NCBI GenBank assembly: GCA_026936325.1
Contig: JAPTHN010000010.1
Coordinates: 51,767,283 to 51,831,282 of the forward strand
DNA length: 64,000 bases
Direction of reading: 5' to 3'
From: Platynereis dumerilii
Lineage: Eukaryota; Annelida; Polychaeta; Phyllodocida; Nereididae
The position numbers were made by a program, and so were the translations under genes. The notes beneath the pieces were generated by a model, which was given only the letters and a program-made list of their open reading frames with translations, searched no databases and was not told where the DNA came from. Numbering within the stretch: position 1 is the first letter of the stretch; every line of letters begins with the position of its first letter. Below, piece by piece: positions 1 through 11,243 of the stretch.

Positions 1-72
1 CTCCTCACTGCACAATATAACTTCTCACTGTCCAATATAACTTTTCACTGTCCAATATAACTTTTTCTCTGC
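1..72. repeat. short tandem repeat, 20-bp unit
   Basis: About 3.5 copies of a 20-bp unit built around CACTGTCCAATATAACTT, cut by the window edge, so its full length is unknown. Confidence 0.8.
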
Positions 73-882
73 CTAATACAGCAAGGATATTATCCAAGAA
101 TACTCGCTTGTGATTGGCTGACACAATCCGAGTGGAGAATATATGGGAAATATTTTCTCTGCACATACCCTACTGATGCTGATGACAATTTGTTTCATGC
201 TGTAAGATGCAGTTTCACAGGGTTGGTGGTATCAAATCTTAAAATCTTGTGCTGTCTTTAATGGCGAAGCCCTCCTGGGAGCTCTCAGTTCCTATCTTTT
301 TTATCTTTGTGATCATCTGGCCACGATTGATTTCATGTGACACACAATCAAACTTTTTTAGTACAGTAAGTGCAGCGAGGTGGGTGGCACTGGCATCCTG
401 TTCAGTCTGAGAGACAAGAAGAGTTGGTTATCCCTGGGCATGTATTGTGAATGGATGGTTTATTGGGGCTTAACATCCTGTGTTTGAGACACATCTATTG
501 AAATCCAGAGTGTTACCAATTGAGCTTAGCCCAGGGCTCCCACCAAGTAATCGTTTTGCTCCAAAATGTTTTTTTGTTTTTTACATTTTCTTTTCAACTG
601 TCCACTTGAGCATCTTGAGGCTTATTCCTGCAGCAGTTTCATTGGTCATCACAATAAAGAGGACGGTTTCACTAAGGAATTTTTCATCACCATAAATTTA
701 CTATATAGAAAAACCCATATTAAAGTGGTTATTTGATGAGTCCTGGTCATTCAGTATAGCCTCATGATATGTCATATTAACTGATTTTGATTGTGAGACT
801 CAGATACACAATTTAATTTCGTCAACGTGTACTACTGCTCTCATGAGAAGAATATGATATCAAAACTATAATTCATCAGCAC
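73..882. other. no gene seen; one SINE-like fragment
   Basis: AT-rich DNA without a convincing reading frame. Around 451-495 the string ATTGGGGCTTAACATCCTG resembles the body of the SINE at 14,588 and 19,275 (ATTGGGGCTTTACGTCCTG), so a decayed fragment of that family is likely. The 71-residue frame at 480-695 has no recognisable features. Confidence 0.4.
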
Positions 883-1257
883 CATGGCACTGTGCACTAA
901 CGAGGGGGGTACCCTCGCCATCGAAGCAGCCATTACAACACTCGATTCAAAGTAATTTTCTGCCATCCTGAGATTATTACGTCAAATCCAAAACCTATAT
1001 TTATCAAGCATGTAGTTTTAATGTTAAACTAAACATTGGGCCAGCAATTCCACGTGTAATAGATCACAGTTCTAATTATCAGATTTTGCATTTGAAATAC
1101 ATCGTAAGGGCTAGGGTAACCACTAAAGCCTCTCGAGGGTACCACCATTTCAAATAATCGTCATGGTGAGGGTACCACCTGAAATTACTGGTCAATAAAT
1201 ATTTCTTTTTTGCTGTAAAACCATTGTTTAAGTGTGACATAAACAGCAATAATGATG

Positions 1258-1395
1258 TTACTAGATAGATAAGACAGATAAGAAGACAGATATGAAGAAA
1301 ATAGATAGATACAATGTAGATAGATGGATTGATAGATAGATAGATAGATGTATATATTATCACAGTTACATAGATAGATAGATACATACATACAC
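1258..1395. repeat. imperfect GATA microsatellite
   Basis: Interrupted runs of GATA/GACA mixed with CATA, followed at 1428-1439 by a run of 12 G. Frames here on the minus strand (poly Tyr/Ile/Ser) are repeat artefacts. Confidence 0.85.
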
Positions 1396-1576
1396 ACATG
1401 TATACATAGGCATACAGGATGGCCATTGGGGGGGGGGGGTCCTGTCGCTATTTTGCTGTGATTTTTTAACATGTTATGAATGTGACCCGGGCAGTTGATC
1501 TGCCCTAATATTGCTTAGAATTTTCTCTGACTAGCTATTTGCTGCTACCCCTGGCCCCCACGGATTGCGCCTAAGG

Positions 1577-1637
1577 ATAGACAGATAGAGCAAGATTAGA
1601 GTTAGATAGATAGATAGATAAACAGATAGATAGATAA

Positions 1638-1698
<61 letters not shown>

Positions 1699-1708
1699 CA
1701 GATAGATG
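1577..1708. repeat. GATA microsatellite
   Basis: Nearly pure GATA repeats, roughly 28-30 units with a few GACA and AAATA interruptions. Confidence 0.95.
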
Positions 1709-2139
1709 ATAACTTAATCTGACTGTTTAATTTCATTCAGTTTATCAGTCATGTTTCTCTCAATTTATTTTCATTAATAACATTGAGGCAGATCCCATTT
1801 TGCATTTACAGTGTAGACCTACATGTACCATGTGTCAGCTCATCTGTGTTTGGTCATTGCAACCTTATAGGCCAATACAAGACCCATTATAATTTAATTC
1901 TTCACTATCTCAGATGGGCAAAAAGCTAAATAGTTGATTGATTGAATAAACTTTATTGAGCTCAATGCATGTTGGTAGGGTACTTCGGTGTTGTATGATG
2001 CATGGAGCTGGACGACTATCAAATGGTGCTTTTTGCACCAATAATTGATGATCCATAACCATAAAAAACGAAGAATCTCACATTAAAGCTTAATTATAAG
2101 AAGCATGTTATTGTCACCACATAAAAGCAAGCAAAACAC

Positions 2140-2293
2140 CCAAATACAGGAAGAAGCCATCATTTCTTTTCAGAAGTTTCACTGTGGATGGTAGTACTTG
2201 AGAGAAGGGCATTTTGAGCAACTTTCTTAGATTTGAAAACTGAAACGTAACTCTCCTCATGTCCTCTCTGTCTTTGAGCAACTCCTCCACCAT
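2140..2293 (-). CDS. possible exon of an unidentified gene
   Basis: Reading the minus strand, a pyrimidine-rich stretch ending TTTGCTTAG is followed by an open, charged and amphipathic segment beginning MVEELLKDREDMRRV and continuing about 50 residues to a weak donor-like GTGTTTTG. A second frame (DGGGVAQRQRGHEESYV...) is also open here. I do not recognise either product. It lies inside the TIR-bounded interval 888-5032, so it may instead belong to a mobile element. Transcript data would decide. Confidence 0.18.
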
Positions 2294-2952
2294 CTAAGCA
2301 AACATATACAGAAACATAGACTGTGATAGGCCTACTAAATTTGTGATTATGCTCCATGCTAATTGCAGCAAATTCAACAAGAATGAGTTTCTTCAAAAGG
2401 ATAGCAAAACGTAGCAAATGAAATTTTTATGATTGGCTGAGACGCTGAACAACATGGCAGAAATCTAATTTGAATACCTTAAAAATGTATTATTAAGACA
2501 GTGCCATGTCTCACGGGTGTCTGGAATTGGCAATTACTTTTACTGTTTTTTTAAACTGTTGGTCCTCCAACTGATCAAACTCAGCTGCTCACTGAAGCAG
2601 AGTAATACGTTTTTGATTGCTTTCTGCGTCCAACATATGGATATGGAGGGCATTTGACTGCTCATAGACCCATCAGGCAAGCTAAAAATGCTACGTGGAC
2701 AGTGAGAAAACTAGTCATAGAAACGCATACTAAATGAATCTGCTGTAAGGATAAGAAAAAGTTTGACTCTCAGTTTAATGAATGTACCAGTCGATTTTAG
2801 AGTTGGGAGGTTTAATAATGGTTTTAGCAATGGTGAACTTCTTACTTTTTCAAAGCTTTATGTCGGCCTGCACACTCATGTAGGTAAAGCCACAATTTGA
2901 GACTTCCACAGTGGGGCAATACAGCATAGTGCATGGACCATTTTTACCTTAC

Positions 2953-3064
2953 CTGAGAGTGAGAGGTGGTCAATTAATTTGAATATTTTCCTATATTGAT
3001 AGGGCATGCGATCATGTTCTTGATTGGAATCCCTGATAGCTAACTTCTGAATTGCGATCATGTA
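2953..3064 (-). CDS. possible exon of an unidentified gene
   Basis: On the minus strand a 112-nt segment follows a CAG and ends at CTCTCAG|GTAAGG, a strong donor match. The open frame reads YMIAIQKLAIRDSNQEHD and continues through FKLIDHLSLS. There is no recognised domain. A diverged direct copy lies at 3,238-3,380 and is not open throughout, suggesting a duplicated exon or a repeat. Function unknown. Confidence 0.2.
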
Positions 3065-3237
3065 CTGTCAGCACATGCTGTGATCTTCCAGAACAAAGAG
3101 CAAATTAATTAGCCGATTTATTGGCTTTTTCTTACTCTGTAGGCCTACCCATTTGTTTTTATATACCACACTTGGATATAATGGGTAAGCCTATTATTGT
3201 GCAACTGTTTTCTCGTGAGGGGGTTAATTAAGTTTAA

Positions 3238-3380
3238 GATTCTCCTTTATTGACAGTGTATTGCAATTGTGTTCTTGATTGGAGTTCCTGATTGGTATAC
3301 ATGTAATTACTTCAGAAGTGCAATCATGTGTCAGTACATGATGTTATCTATTGATAAGCTGATTCATTGCTATCTCGTCA
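3238..3380 (-). repeat. degenerate duplicate of the 2,953-3,120 segment
   Basis: Shares TGTTCTTGATTGGA, CAGAAGTGCAATCATG and neighbouring strings with 2,985-3,115 in the same orientation, with indels. In the frame that is open at 2,953-3,064 this copy carries an early stop, so it is a decayed duplicate. Confidence 0.5.
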
Positions 3381-3436
3381 AGGCTGTTTGCTCAGATTGC
3401 TCAGAATGCTCAGATTGCTCTGCCAATATCTTGCAT

Positions 3437-3602
3437 TACCCTCGCCTATCCCCTTTTGTTGGTTACCCTCGCCAACCGGAAGTGACCCTCGCCCAAAACC
3501 AGCAGTACCCTCGCCACTTCCGGGCTGGTACCCTCGCCATTTTAGGTTGGTACCCTTGCCAAAATATGCTGGTACCCTCGCCAAAATGCTGGTACCCTCG
3601 CC
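3437..3602 (+). repeat. eight-copy TACCCTCGCC array, ~22-bp spacing
   Basis: TACCCTCGCC or a one-base variant starts at 3437, 3464, 3484, 3506, 3529, 3551, 3573 and 3593. The spacing is 20-23 bp apart from one gap of 27. The same word occurs in both inverted ends of the 888-5032 element (near 909 and 5,003). Spacing near two helical turns would put all copies on one face of the DNA, as expected for a protein-binding array, but no binding protein can be named. Confidence 0.8.
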
Positions 3603-3686
3603 CTGCTATTTTCCTTTTTTACCTTCAGCGAACGAAGTTCGAAGAAGGTATTGTAATCACTTGGGTAAAAATGCTGTCCGTCCGCC

Positions 3687-3727
3687 GGGCGGGGGCGGGG
3701 CGGGTGGGTGGGTGGTCGGGCGGCGGG
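3687..3727 (+). other. G-rich tract with G-quadruplex pattern
   Basis: Seven or more runs of three or more G separated by 1-3 bases within about 40 bases (GGGCGGGGGCGGGGCGGG then TGGGTGGG and GGGCGGCGGG). It satisfies the usual G3+N1-7 pattern. It sits directly upstream of the first 153-bp unit. Confidence 0.7.
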
Positions 3728-3737
3728 CGGATAGATC

Positions 3738-4520
3738 GTTTCCGGCCCAGCACTCGGCCTCTATTGAATGTACGTGGATGAAATTTGGAACACATCTAGC
3801 CTGTATGGTCAAGTTGTGCCTTTTGATGGTCTGACGAATACGTCTTAAATACTTTTTGAAATAATTAACAAAATATAAAAAAAAAATTTTTTCGTTTCCG
3901 GGCCTAGGCTCGGTCATTATTGCATGTGCATGGATGAAATTTGGTACACATGTGGCCTATATGGTCTAGTTGTGCCTTTTGATGGTCTCATTGACCAATA
4001 TTTTATACTTTTTGAGAAAATGAGAAAAAATATTAAAACATATGTTTTTTTGTTTTTTGGCCTAAGACTCGGTCACTTTTGCATGTACATGGATAAAGTT
4101 TGGTACACATATGGTCAATATGGTCTATTTATGCCTTTTGAAGGGTCTGATGAAGAATATTATATACTTTTTGAAATATTAAAAAAATAATAAAAATTTA
4201 TTTTTGGTTTCTGGCACAACATCCGGTCACTATTCCATAACTATACATTGATAAAGTTTGGTACACATATGGCTTATATAGTCTAGTTGTGCCTTTTCAA
4301 TTTCTGACAGATGGCTCTTTCATAGTTTCTGTAATATTGAGAAAAAATAATTAAAATATATTTTTTTTATATCGGAGCCAAAACTTGCCCACTATTGCAT
4401 ATACAGTAATGCAATTTTCTAAACAAATCACCCATGGAGTGTACCAGTGCTTTTTGATGCGTATAACACTTTATGAATCACTGGAAAAACTTCAGAAAAT
4501 TATAACAGCGTTATATTTTT
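3738..4520 (+). repeat. decaying tandem repeat, ~153-bp unit, about five copies
   Basis: Units start near 3,738, 3,895, 4,048, 4,201 and 4,372. The shared core is a GG-CC-ACTCGGTCACTATTGCATG block, then a GGATGAAATTTGGTACACAT block, then GTGCCTTTTGATGGTCTGA, then an A/T-rich tail. The first two units are closest to each other and later ones drift steadily. A 240-bp inverted relative lies at 60,182-60,440. Open frames across it are by-products. Confidence 0.8.
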
Positions 4521-5037
4521 TGGTTTTCAACCGACAGCTCATAACCTATACTTTGTACATGCATGAAACTACACCATAATATGAGTAAATTAGTCTTAAT
4601 AAGGCCTTTCCATGATTTTACAAATCCTGGCAAGCAGATGGGAAGATGGCAGGGCAGCGGGCAAATAGAAATAATTGAAGGCCACCACTCGTCCGCCATT
4701 GCATACCTATAAGCAATTTCGTAATGCACCAATTTTCTGATATTATTGTAATCTTCTAAAGGTGTTATTCGCTGAAGGTTTGCTGCTGCGCAGCCTATGT
4801 TTTGTGGTACCCTCACCTCGAGTGATTTCTTATTTCATAAATGGCTCACTTCATCTTGCTTCTTTAAGTCTTGCACTTGGTAAATATTCATTCCACAAGC
4901 CTTATAAACTATCTTCACAATTTGAAGACTTCACTCCCCTACATTTATTGCAATTTCACTTTGAAATCACGAATCAGGAGTTGCAATGGCTGCCCTGATG
5001 GCGAGGGTACCCCCCCTCGTTAGTGCACAGTGCATGG

Positions 5038-5246
5038 CACGCAATATAAAAAGACAACCTGTCACTCAACAATTTGAAGCCTGTCTTTGCAGAATGTAGC
5101 AAACTCTGATATCTCTTTTGAGATAAGTGGGAGCCATCCATAACCTTTGAAAGAAGAGGCACTATGCTCTTGTCATGTTGTATGGGAACAATGAGGATCA
5201 AAGCCTCCAACAAGCCATTAATCTTGGGAGATACAGTGGATGCCAT
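5038..5246 (-). CDS. coding-like segment, unidentified
   Basis: The minus-strand frame starts MASTVSPKINGLLEALILIV and continues through HDKSIVPLLSKVMDGSHLSQK to the target duplication of the 888-5032 element, then runs into its inverted repeat. Composition looks like a real soluble protein (balanced Leu/Lys/Ser, no low complexity), but I recognise no family. If it is a host exon, the element interrupts it. On the uninterrupted flank the frame would close within five codons of the junction, so this would be a terminal exon. Confidence 0.22.
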
Positions 5247-5327
5247 CTCTTGATACCGAGAGTGAGAGACACATGTAGTGGTGGTTACATAATCGCCTTC
5301 CCTAACTTAATTACTCGAACACTTCCT

Positions 5328-5563
5328 CTAATTCAGTAGTGCCCATAAATTAGCTAAGCCATGAATCACCCCCATCGAGTCAATGGAGCCGCCTGTCCAA
5401 TGAATTCCTAACGGCTCGGAGGTGTGAACATGTGCTGTCTTCCTAAGCCTAATTGGTTGGTCCGCCTCCCTCAATGTCAACAGAGAGTGGCAGTGCCTAG
5501 GATTTAGGACCAACATGCTCATGTCTCTTCTAAGCTCTCTCTGAGTAGGCTTCAACTGAACAA
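5328..5563 (-). CDS. coding-like segment, unidentified
   Basis: On the minus strand a good acceptor context, TTTCTTTCTTGTTCAG, is followed by an open frame LKPTQRELRRDMSMLVLNP that continues through RLRKTAHVHTSEPLGIH to a stop at 5,328. GC and CpG are higher than in the flanks. No known domain is recognised. It could be an exon just upstream of the 5,038-5,246 segment on the same strand. Confidence 0.22.
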
Positions 5564-5589
5564 GAAAGAAATTTATTACAGCCATTATT

Positions 5590-8500
5590 TTGCCATTGAG
5601 GTGATTTGATGAGGTGGTTCACTTTCTAGGAGAACAAATAGTTTTCTGAATAGCATCATCAAATGCAGTTTATGTCACATCATTGTAATTGAGGTAACTG
5701 GCTTGCAATGACTCCTTCCTCAAACTGTTTTTTGGTAAAAGAACCAATAATTAATACTTCCATGACAATGAATTCTCGGCTTTCATTTTAGTAGCCAGAA
5801 TAAAACTGCTGCTTGAATCTGGTTCATTGAAATTATATATTTGTAGATGTTTGATCTACTTCCCAAATACTTTTCATTTAGTAGTGTATTTAGCTTTTAC
5901 TGTACATAATTATTTCTGATGTTTGACTTAATTGTCACTGCTCTCTTTTTTTACAGCTTTTTCAATTGCCAGCAACTACAACTAAAAGGTGGTCACACAT
6001 TTTTCCTCGTTATTCATGACGACCTTGAGAAAAGGGCTTTTTATAATCTCTTATAACTTCCATTATGCGACTAATGGATATACAAGATGCATTACGGGTA
6101 ACAGATAATGGTTATATTAGACCCCAAAGATTAAATATCCTATAAGGCCCTTGAGGTTTCTCGCAGTATTGCATGATTCTGTGTATCATTGAAATTTCTA
6201 CAAACAGTAGACCTCCCAAGATTGACCTCTTTATTAAGCAGCCAAACCCCTGTATCCTACCATAGACACTCTGCATTAATGTTTTCATTTATTGATATCA
6301 CCCAAACAACAGTTCTTATATACATAGCAGTAGACCAAATAATGGGTCGTCTTAAATTATTCCAGACAATGAATCTCAGACACAAGTAAATAATTTAAAA
6401 AAAGCAACATGGACACTAAATGTGGAAACTTGCATTGTTGATAAAGAAGTAATCCACTGGGAGTCATCAAAGACAAGATTGGTCCACTACTCTTGGACGT
6501 CTCTTTTGGTTTTACATGCTTTTTCCCTTCTGGTTTTGGTGTGTCATTTTATTATTTTTATAAATGTATGTTGAACACCATGGAGATCAAACTGGGCGGG
6601 TCCTATTGCTTGAATATTCTGTACTTGGGGTACAAAGCTTAAAGCATTTGTTAGTTCGAAGCGGAAGTTCAAAAAGACATAAATGGTCTTTTCTAGCTGT
6701 AGCCTGTCATGAGGCCTGTTATTTTGGCAAATGAAGAATTGTGTCTTTTGTGGTGTGTGACAAGGCAAAGCTTTTCAACCTGACATTTATGCAGTGCATT
6801 CATTTGGAAGTCACCATCAATAGTAGCTGCTTTGTATGCCATTCTGTTACTTTTTGACTTGCTGATTATATTAGCTTTCATATTCAGCTATGTAAGCCTT
6901 TTGCAAAAAAGAAATAAACTTGTTGTACAGTGTAGTCACTCTGTAGTCTGTATTCTGCAATAATTCTTTGCTTTTGCGGTGCTGCGTTTCCCAAGTGTTA
7001 TCATTTATTCATAAAATTCCTTGAAAACCACAGATCCCTGTTATGTGTGCCACCCACATTCAAGTTTATTTTGCTTTATTATTTCCCTGATTCAATAGTT
7101 TTCAAGTCAATTCAGTAATGGAGCCGCTCAAGTGACCATATCATTTGTCTCCCCATACAGAGTATTATGGTCGATATACCTTTTTATTTGATGATGGAGA
7201 TGCACTTGGTGATGGCGATTTGATTGACTTTGCTTTGTTTACAAATTTTTTTAGCTTGACAATAATGTCGGCGAGCAAAAACGTTATAGATGAATTTGTT
7301 TGGTTAACCAGGGAAATTATTTCAGAAATGATACTATTCACTCTTGATTTGACAACATCAAGCACAAATATTTAGCACTGCAGGAATATAAATCATTTAT
7401 TTGATTATTTTTGGTAAAAGAGCAACACAAATAGAAATGACATCCTCGCCAACGTCACACCCAGGAACTTCTATATTTCACGTTTTGTCGGCACTGCATG
7501 AGCACTGTATTACATTACCAGGGAACTCCTAAAAACAAGTTGGTTAATTTATTAAACTGTATCTGACACTTGGTTTATAGTTGTTTGCTTTAAGGTTTTG
7601 GAATGTTTGTGGCGTCATCAGACCTCTTTTTGCTTGAGGCAAATGTCAGACTCATATTTCATTTGATGAGATGTTTTGATGCAGTCCAATGTCCATAGAT
7701 CACTTAAGCTGGGAGATAAGCAGTCAATCAGCAGACAATACATAGACAGACACAGCAGTTGGAAATTTGATAAGCATTCTAAAGAATTTCATCACAAAAG
7801 ATACCGTATTGGACTATTGATTCCTGGCATTTACTGAAAGTTTAAAAAAAATACTGAGAAACATGCTTCAGAAAATGTCAACAACTGAATGTTTCATACA
7901 TCGCCATATGCGGAAAACTATCGACACAAGCACAGATCTGAAGTTCTGAACATGCAGTAGTTACGCTGCACATTCTTCCTTTTCCTGTAACAGTTCAGAT
8001 TGGATTTCAGTCTAGCCTATAGTTGTATCATGTCAGGCTCTGTCAGAATCAGATCAGAACAACTCTCCACATTTCATTAGCTGTTGCAGAAAGAGACATT
8101 GAAAAATGGTTGAGATTACACTTCAATTTCAACTGAACTCTATTCAATGATTACCATTTCAGTCTGAAAAGAAAACTAGAATTGGACTGGATTTCAATTA
8201 TAGAGCTTTACAAGCTCAGAACCATTGTTTCATTAGCCTGGGAAATGGAATAGGCTGCTAATGTTGCATGAAGACTGGTTTGATCAAAGGAACTGGTTCT
8301 ATTGCTGAATGATTGTGAAAAATTTGTGTTTGATTGACTGGCTAATAAACCTGTGACTGAAAGCTTTGCAATTATGGAATTAAACTTATGAAAGAAAGGT
8401 ATTTTTCAAAAGAAACACACCAATGACATGTTGTTCAGCTTACTAAACAGTCAACATGCGAAGTTGTCGCTTGTGAGTATTAAAACAACTTTGGAATCAA

Positions 8501-8916
8501 CAGAAATGCTCCTTTGCTGCAGCCAGAAAGGTAAATGATGATCGATTGAATTTTACCTTTATATCACTAATGACCTTAGATTGAAATGTCTTGTTTGCAG
8601 GCTTTTTGCCTGAAATTCATAGAAATAACATGATAGGCAATGGTGATTACACATCTCTGGCTTGTCTCATAGTGCTGCATTCTCTATTTCCATTGCCTCG
8701 TGTTGTTTGTTGCAGCAGCATAATTGCCTCACACATTACACCAGTGACACATTTGCCAGCTGACTTTTGCCCCTTACAATGTCTGCCTAGTCGCCCCTTG
8801 GCTGTTAAATGCTGGAAGGTCTGAAGAACGTCACATCACTTCCTAAAATGGGGGTTAAGTCACAACAGAAGAGCCAAACTGGTAATTTCAGCTAACAATC
8901 TCTTTTTTCTTGACAG
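5590..8916. other. long stretch without a convincing gene
   Basis: AT-rich, apparently unique DNA. Frames of 60-80 residues (6,189-6,389; 6,544-6,768; 7,145-7,375; 8,591-8,824) have no domain, no matching splice signals and no repeats, so I do not call them. The minus-strand frame at 7,165-7,365 is Leu/Ile-rich followed by a Ser/Pro run, probably by chance. Confidence 0.5.
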
Positions 8917-8936
8917 GAGACATTCCAAAGAATATG
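8917..8936 (+). CDS. possible 20-nt micro-exon
   Basis: A pyrimidine tract ending TTTTTTCTTGACAG is followed by 20 bases and then GTAAGTAG, a near-consensus donor. Both sites are strong, but 20-nt matches of this kind also arise by chance and no partner exon is seen. Confidence 0.15.
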
Positions 8937-10061
8937 GTAAGTAGAAGCAGTGCGAAGACCATTTCAATGATGGGGGACTCATTGGGGGTGTAGCAATCAA
9001 AAATAAACTCAAGGAGTCAAGGTAGATGTTTATTTAGGCTAACTTTTCCAGAATCAGAGTTGAAGGTCTGTGAACTGAAAATGCAATACTTTGAAGGACA
9101 ACTATAATTTCATGTAGGGCTTCACTTAATACATCGTCTTGTTTGCATTAAGTTGATCTGTACTTGGTATAAATGATTGGATATTTTATTTTGTGGGTCC
9201 CATTTGAGCAATTTTGGGTAGTGGAGCTTGGCAAAAGAATGCATCGGTCTTTTGAGCTAGTCTTGTTGTTCAAATCAATTTAGAAAAATATCTGCAGAGT
9301 AACTAGAAAAAGAAATTTCCTTCCAACTCAGATTGGTATATTCAGTTTACCTCTTTAATATGCACTTGTTTGCTTCAGTTAATACATCTCTACACCAATT
9401 TCAGATTATGTGATAGATGCGGAATTCCGTCTTTCAGCCATTATCCTTAACAGGGCAAAGATGTGATGAAACCTGATGTCTGTTTTGTGTATATGTTTTT
9501 TGTTTTGAATTCTTTGGGCTGTTTTCTTCCCAAGTATTTTCCATTATTCCGAAGAGCCACAAGGAATGTGGGAAGATATATTATGTAAGTACTTTGCTGC
9601 AAACTCCATAAATGCAACAGATTCTTGTTATATGTGCCACATCTTACTATTTGCCTACTTCTTTTAAAGAAGTATTCTGCTCATATATTTTATATTTCTG
9701 TGGTTCAATAGCGAATGATCTAAGCCAGGAAAACCTGGTGACATAAGTATTCGTGGTTGGATATACTTTGATGTTTGAAACTATCCAAAATCAATTCAGC
9801 AGTGTTGCTACTAAAGTAATGTTGGAGCGCATGGGCAAAGATCATATATTTCTGGGCCTTATGAGCTAACGGAGTAATATACAAGAATTTTCGCAGAACA
9901 ATGTGGCCCAATTTATTATCAGTCAAACCCAGCACCAGTTGGTGTTTAAAATGAAGTCATTTGAACTAAATTACCTTAGTAATCATCAATGATAATGAAA
10001 AATTATTCCTAAGCAAGAACATGTCAGTCAACTTCCTCGTAGTCCGGTCATTTAGTCATTT

Positions 10062-10484
10062 GTGACCTGCTCCACCAAAATGAGTTCAAAGTAGGCATTT
10101 TATATTTCTCAGAAATTAGCAAAATGTGTAGAAAGGCCACATTTTGACGTTTTTTAGCTGTTGGTACCACGTTTTTGCAGAAGTAATTTTCTTTGAATAT
10201 TTAAGACCATTTTAACGAAAAAATGATTTTGAATTACCTAAATTGAGTATCCCTCTTCACTTTCTTAGTTCTTTAATTGCAATAGCGGGAATTTCAAACG
10301 CCATTTTCTCAAAGTTTGATGTTTCGTATCATCGATGTTTGAAGTGCCATAACTTTGGATTGGATGGAGATATCAAAACATGCTAAACATAATTTTAAAG
10401 CTCAATTCCAGTAGAATTAATTCATTTTCATAACTAAATATGATAGGAGACCGACTTTGAACCCATTTTGGTGGAGCAGGTCAC
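10062..10484. mobile_element. MITE with ~30-bp TIRs
   Basis: The ends are inverted copies beginning GTGACCTGCTCCACCAAAATG, followed by TTCAAAGT. The bases ATTT flank both sides (10,058-10,061 and 10,485-10,488). Copy B of the duplication has the uninterrupted site near 16,575, which confirms a 423-bp insertion. There is no coding capacity. Superfamily is not assigned from a 4-bp duplication alone. Confidence 0.8.
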
Positions 10485-10656
10485 ATTTAGTGTTGGAATT
10501 ATATCCAGAATTCTATGAAGAAGTGCAGTTTCCTTGGCAACACCTTTTGGTACATCATTTAGTCCAAGTAAGCAAGAGCAAACCAGATTCATTTCAACAA
10601 CTGCCTGAAGAAGTATATAACCTTGTGATTGAAACTTCATTCAGGTACAAGTCATA

Positions 10657-11167
10657 ATATGTAGATGGCAAGGCCATTGAATTCGTGAAGTTCCATAAAA
10701 AATATCAAAATTGGTCTATTATGTAAGATAAAGGCATTTCTACATAATTCAGGATACACTAGACAGTAGACACTACACCATCATCCTTTTTTTATACATG
10801 CATAAAACATGTTCAGGTTGCGCTGCCTGCCTGCCAGCAGCAGCCCTCTAGAGGATTAAAAAAGTTCACTAGAAAAAAAACAACGATAGGCTGGACGAAT
10901 TTGTTCCGTTTTGTCCAATGATTAATCAATACAAAACATGGGAATATTTAAACAGTTTTGAGGAATGAAAAGGTATGTTCTTCAACATTATGGAATTCGA
11001 AACCAACTGGCAGTTCAGAGACTGGACCTGCAATCTATTTTTAGCACAGTGACAAATCATGGACTGTTGATCAATTCAGGTCCACCAGGAGAGTAACAAC
11101 AACAGGATGCTCTCTGCACTCAAAGTGAGCTATGCTCACGGCTGCCTTTGGCAGCCGTTCACTTCGC
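10657..11167. mobile_element. 511-bp insertion with 5-bp target duplication
   Basis: TCATA occurs at 10,652-10,656 and 11,168-11,172, while copy B reads straight through (GTACAAGTCATATTATACC). The right part contains small palindromes (GGCTGCC TTT GGCAGCC). No TIR was found by eye and no reading frame, so the class is unknown. Confidence 0.6.
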
Positions 11168-11243
11168 TCATATTATACCAATTTCTATTGTTCCTGACTT
11201 TCTCTCTGGGTCAAGTGCAGTAGATGGCATGTTGTATATTATA

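Larger units (their letters stand above)
888..5032. mobile_element. candidate Transib/RAG-like TIR element (non-autonomous or composite)
   Basis: The first ~60 bases and the reverse complement of the last ~60 agree closely: both begin CACTGTGCACTAACGAGG and continue through GGTACCCTCGCCATC. The 5 bases outside each end are the same, CATGG (883-887 and 5033-5037). A terminal CAC-W-RTG heptamer plus a 5-bp target duplication is the known signature of Transib transposons and of their RAG-like relatives, whose RSS heptamer is CACAGTG. No transposase frame is visible inside, so if real the element is non-autonomous or a composite of two end copies. The interior holds GATA microsatellites, an AATAAACTTTATTG retroposon-like tail near 1,945, the TACCCTCGCC array and the 153-bp repeat. 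CACTA-type elements also start CACTG, but they make 2-3 bp duplications, which do not match here. Confidence 0.5.

Noticed and set aside
1079-1472. Tyr/Ile/Ser-rich minus-strand frames resembling membrane proteins
   Set aside because: Translation of GATA/CATA microsatellite.
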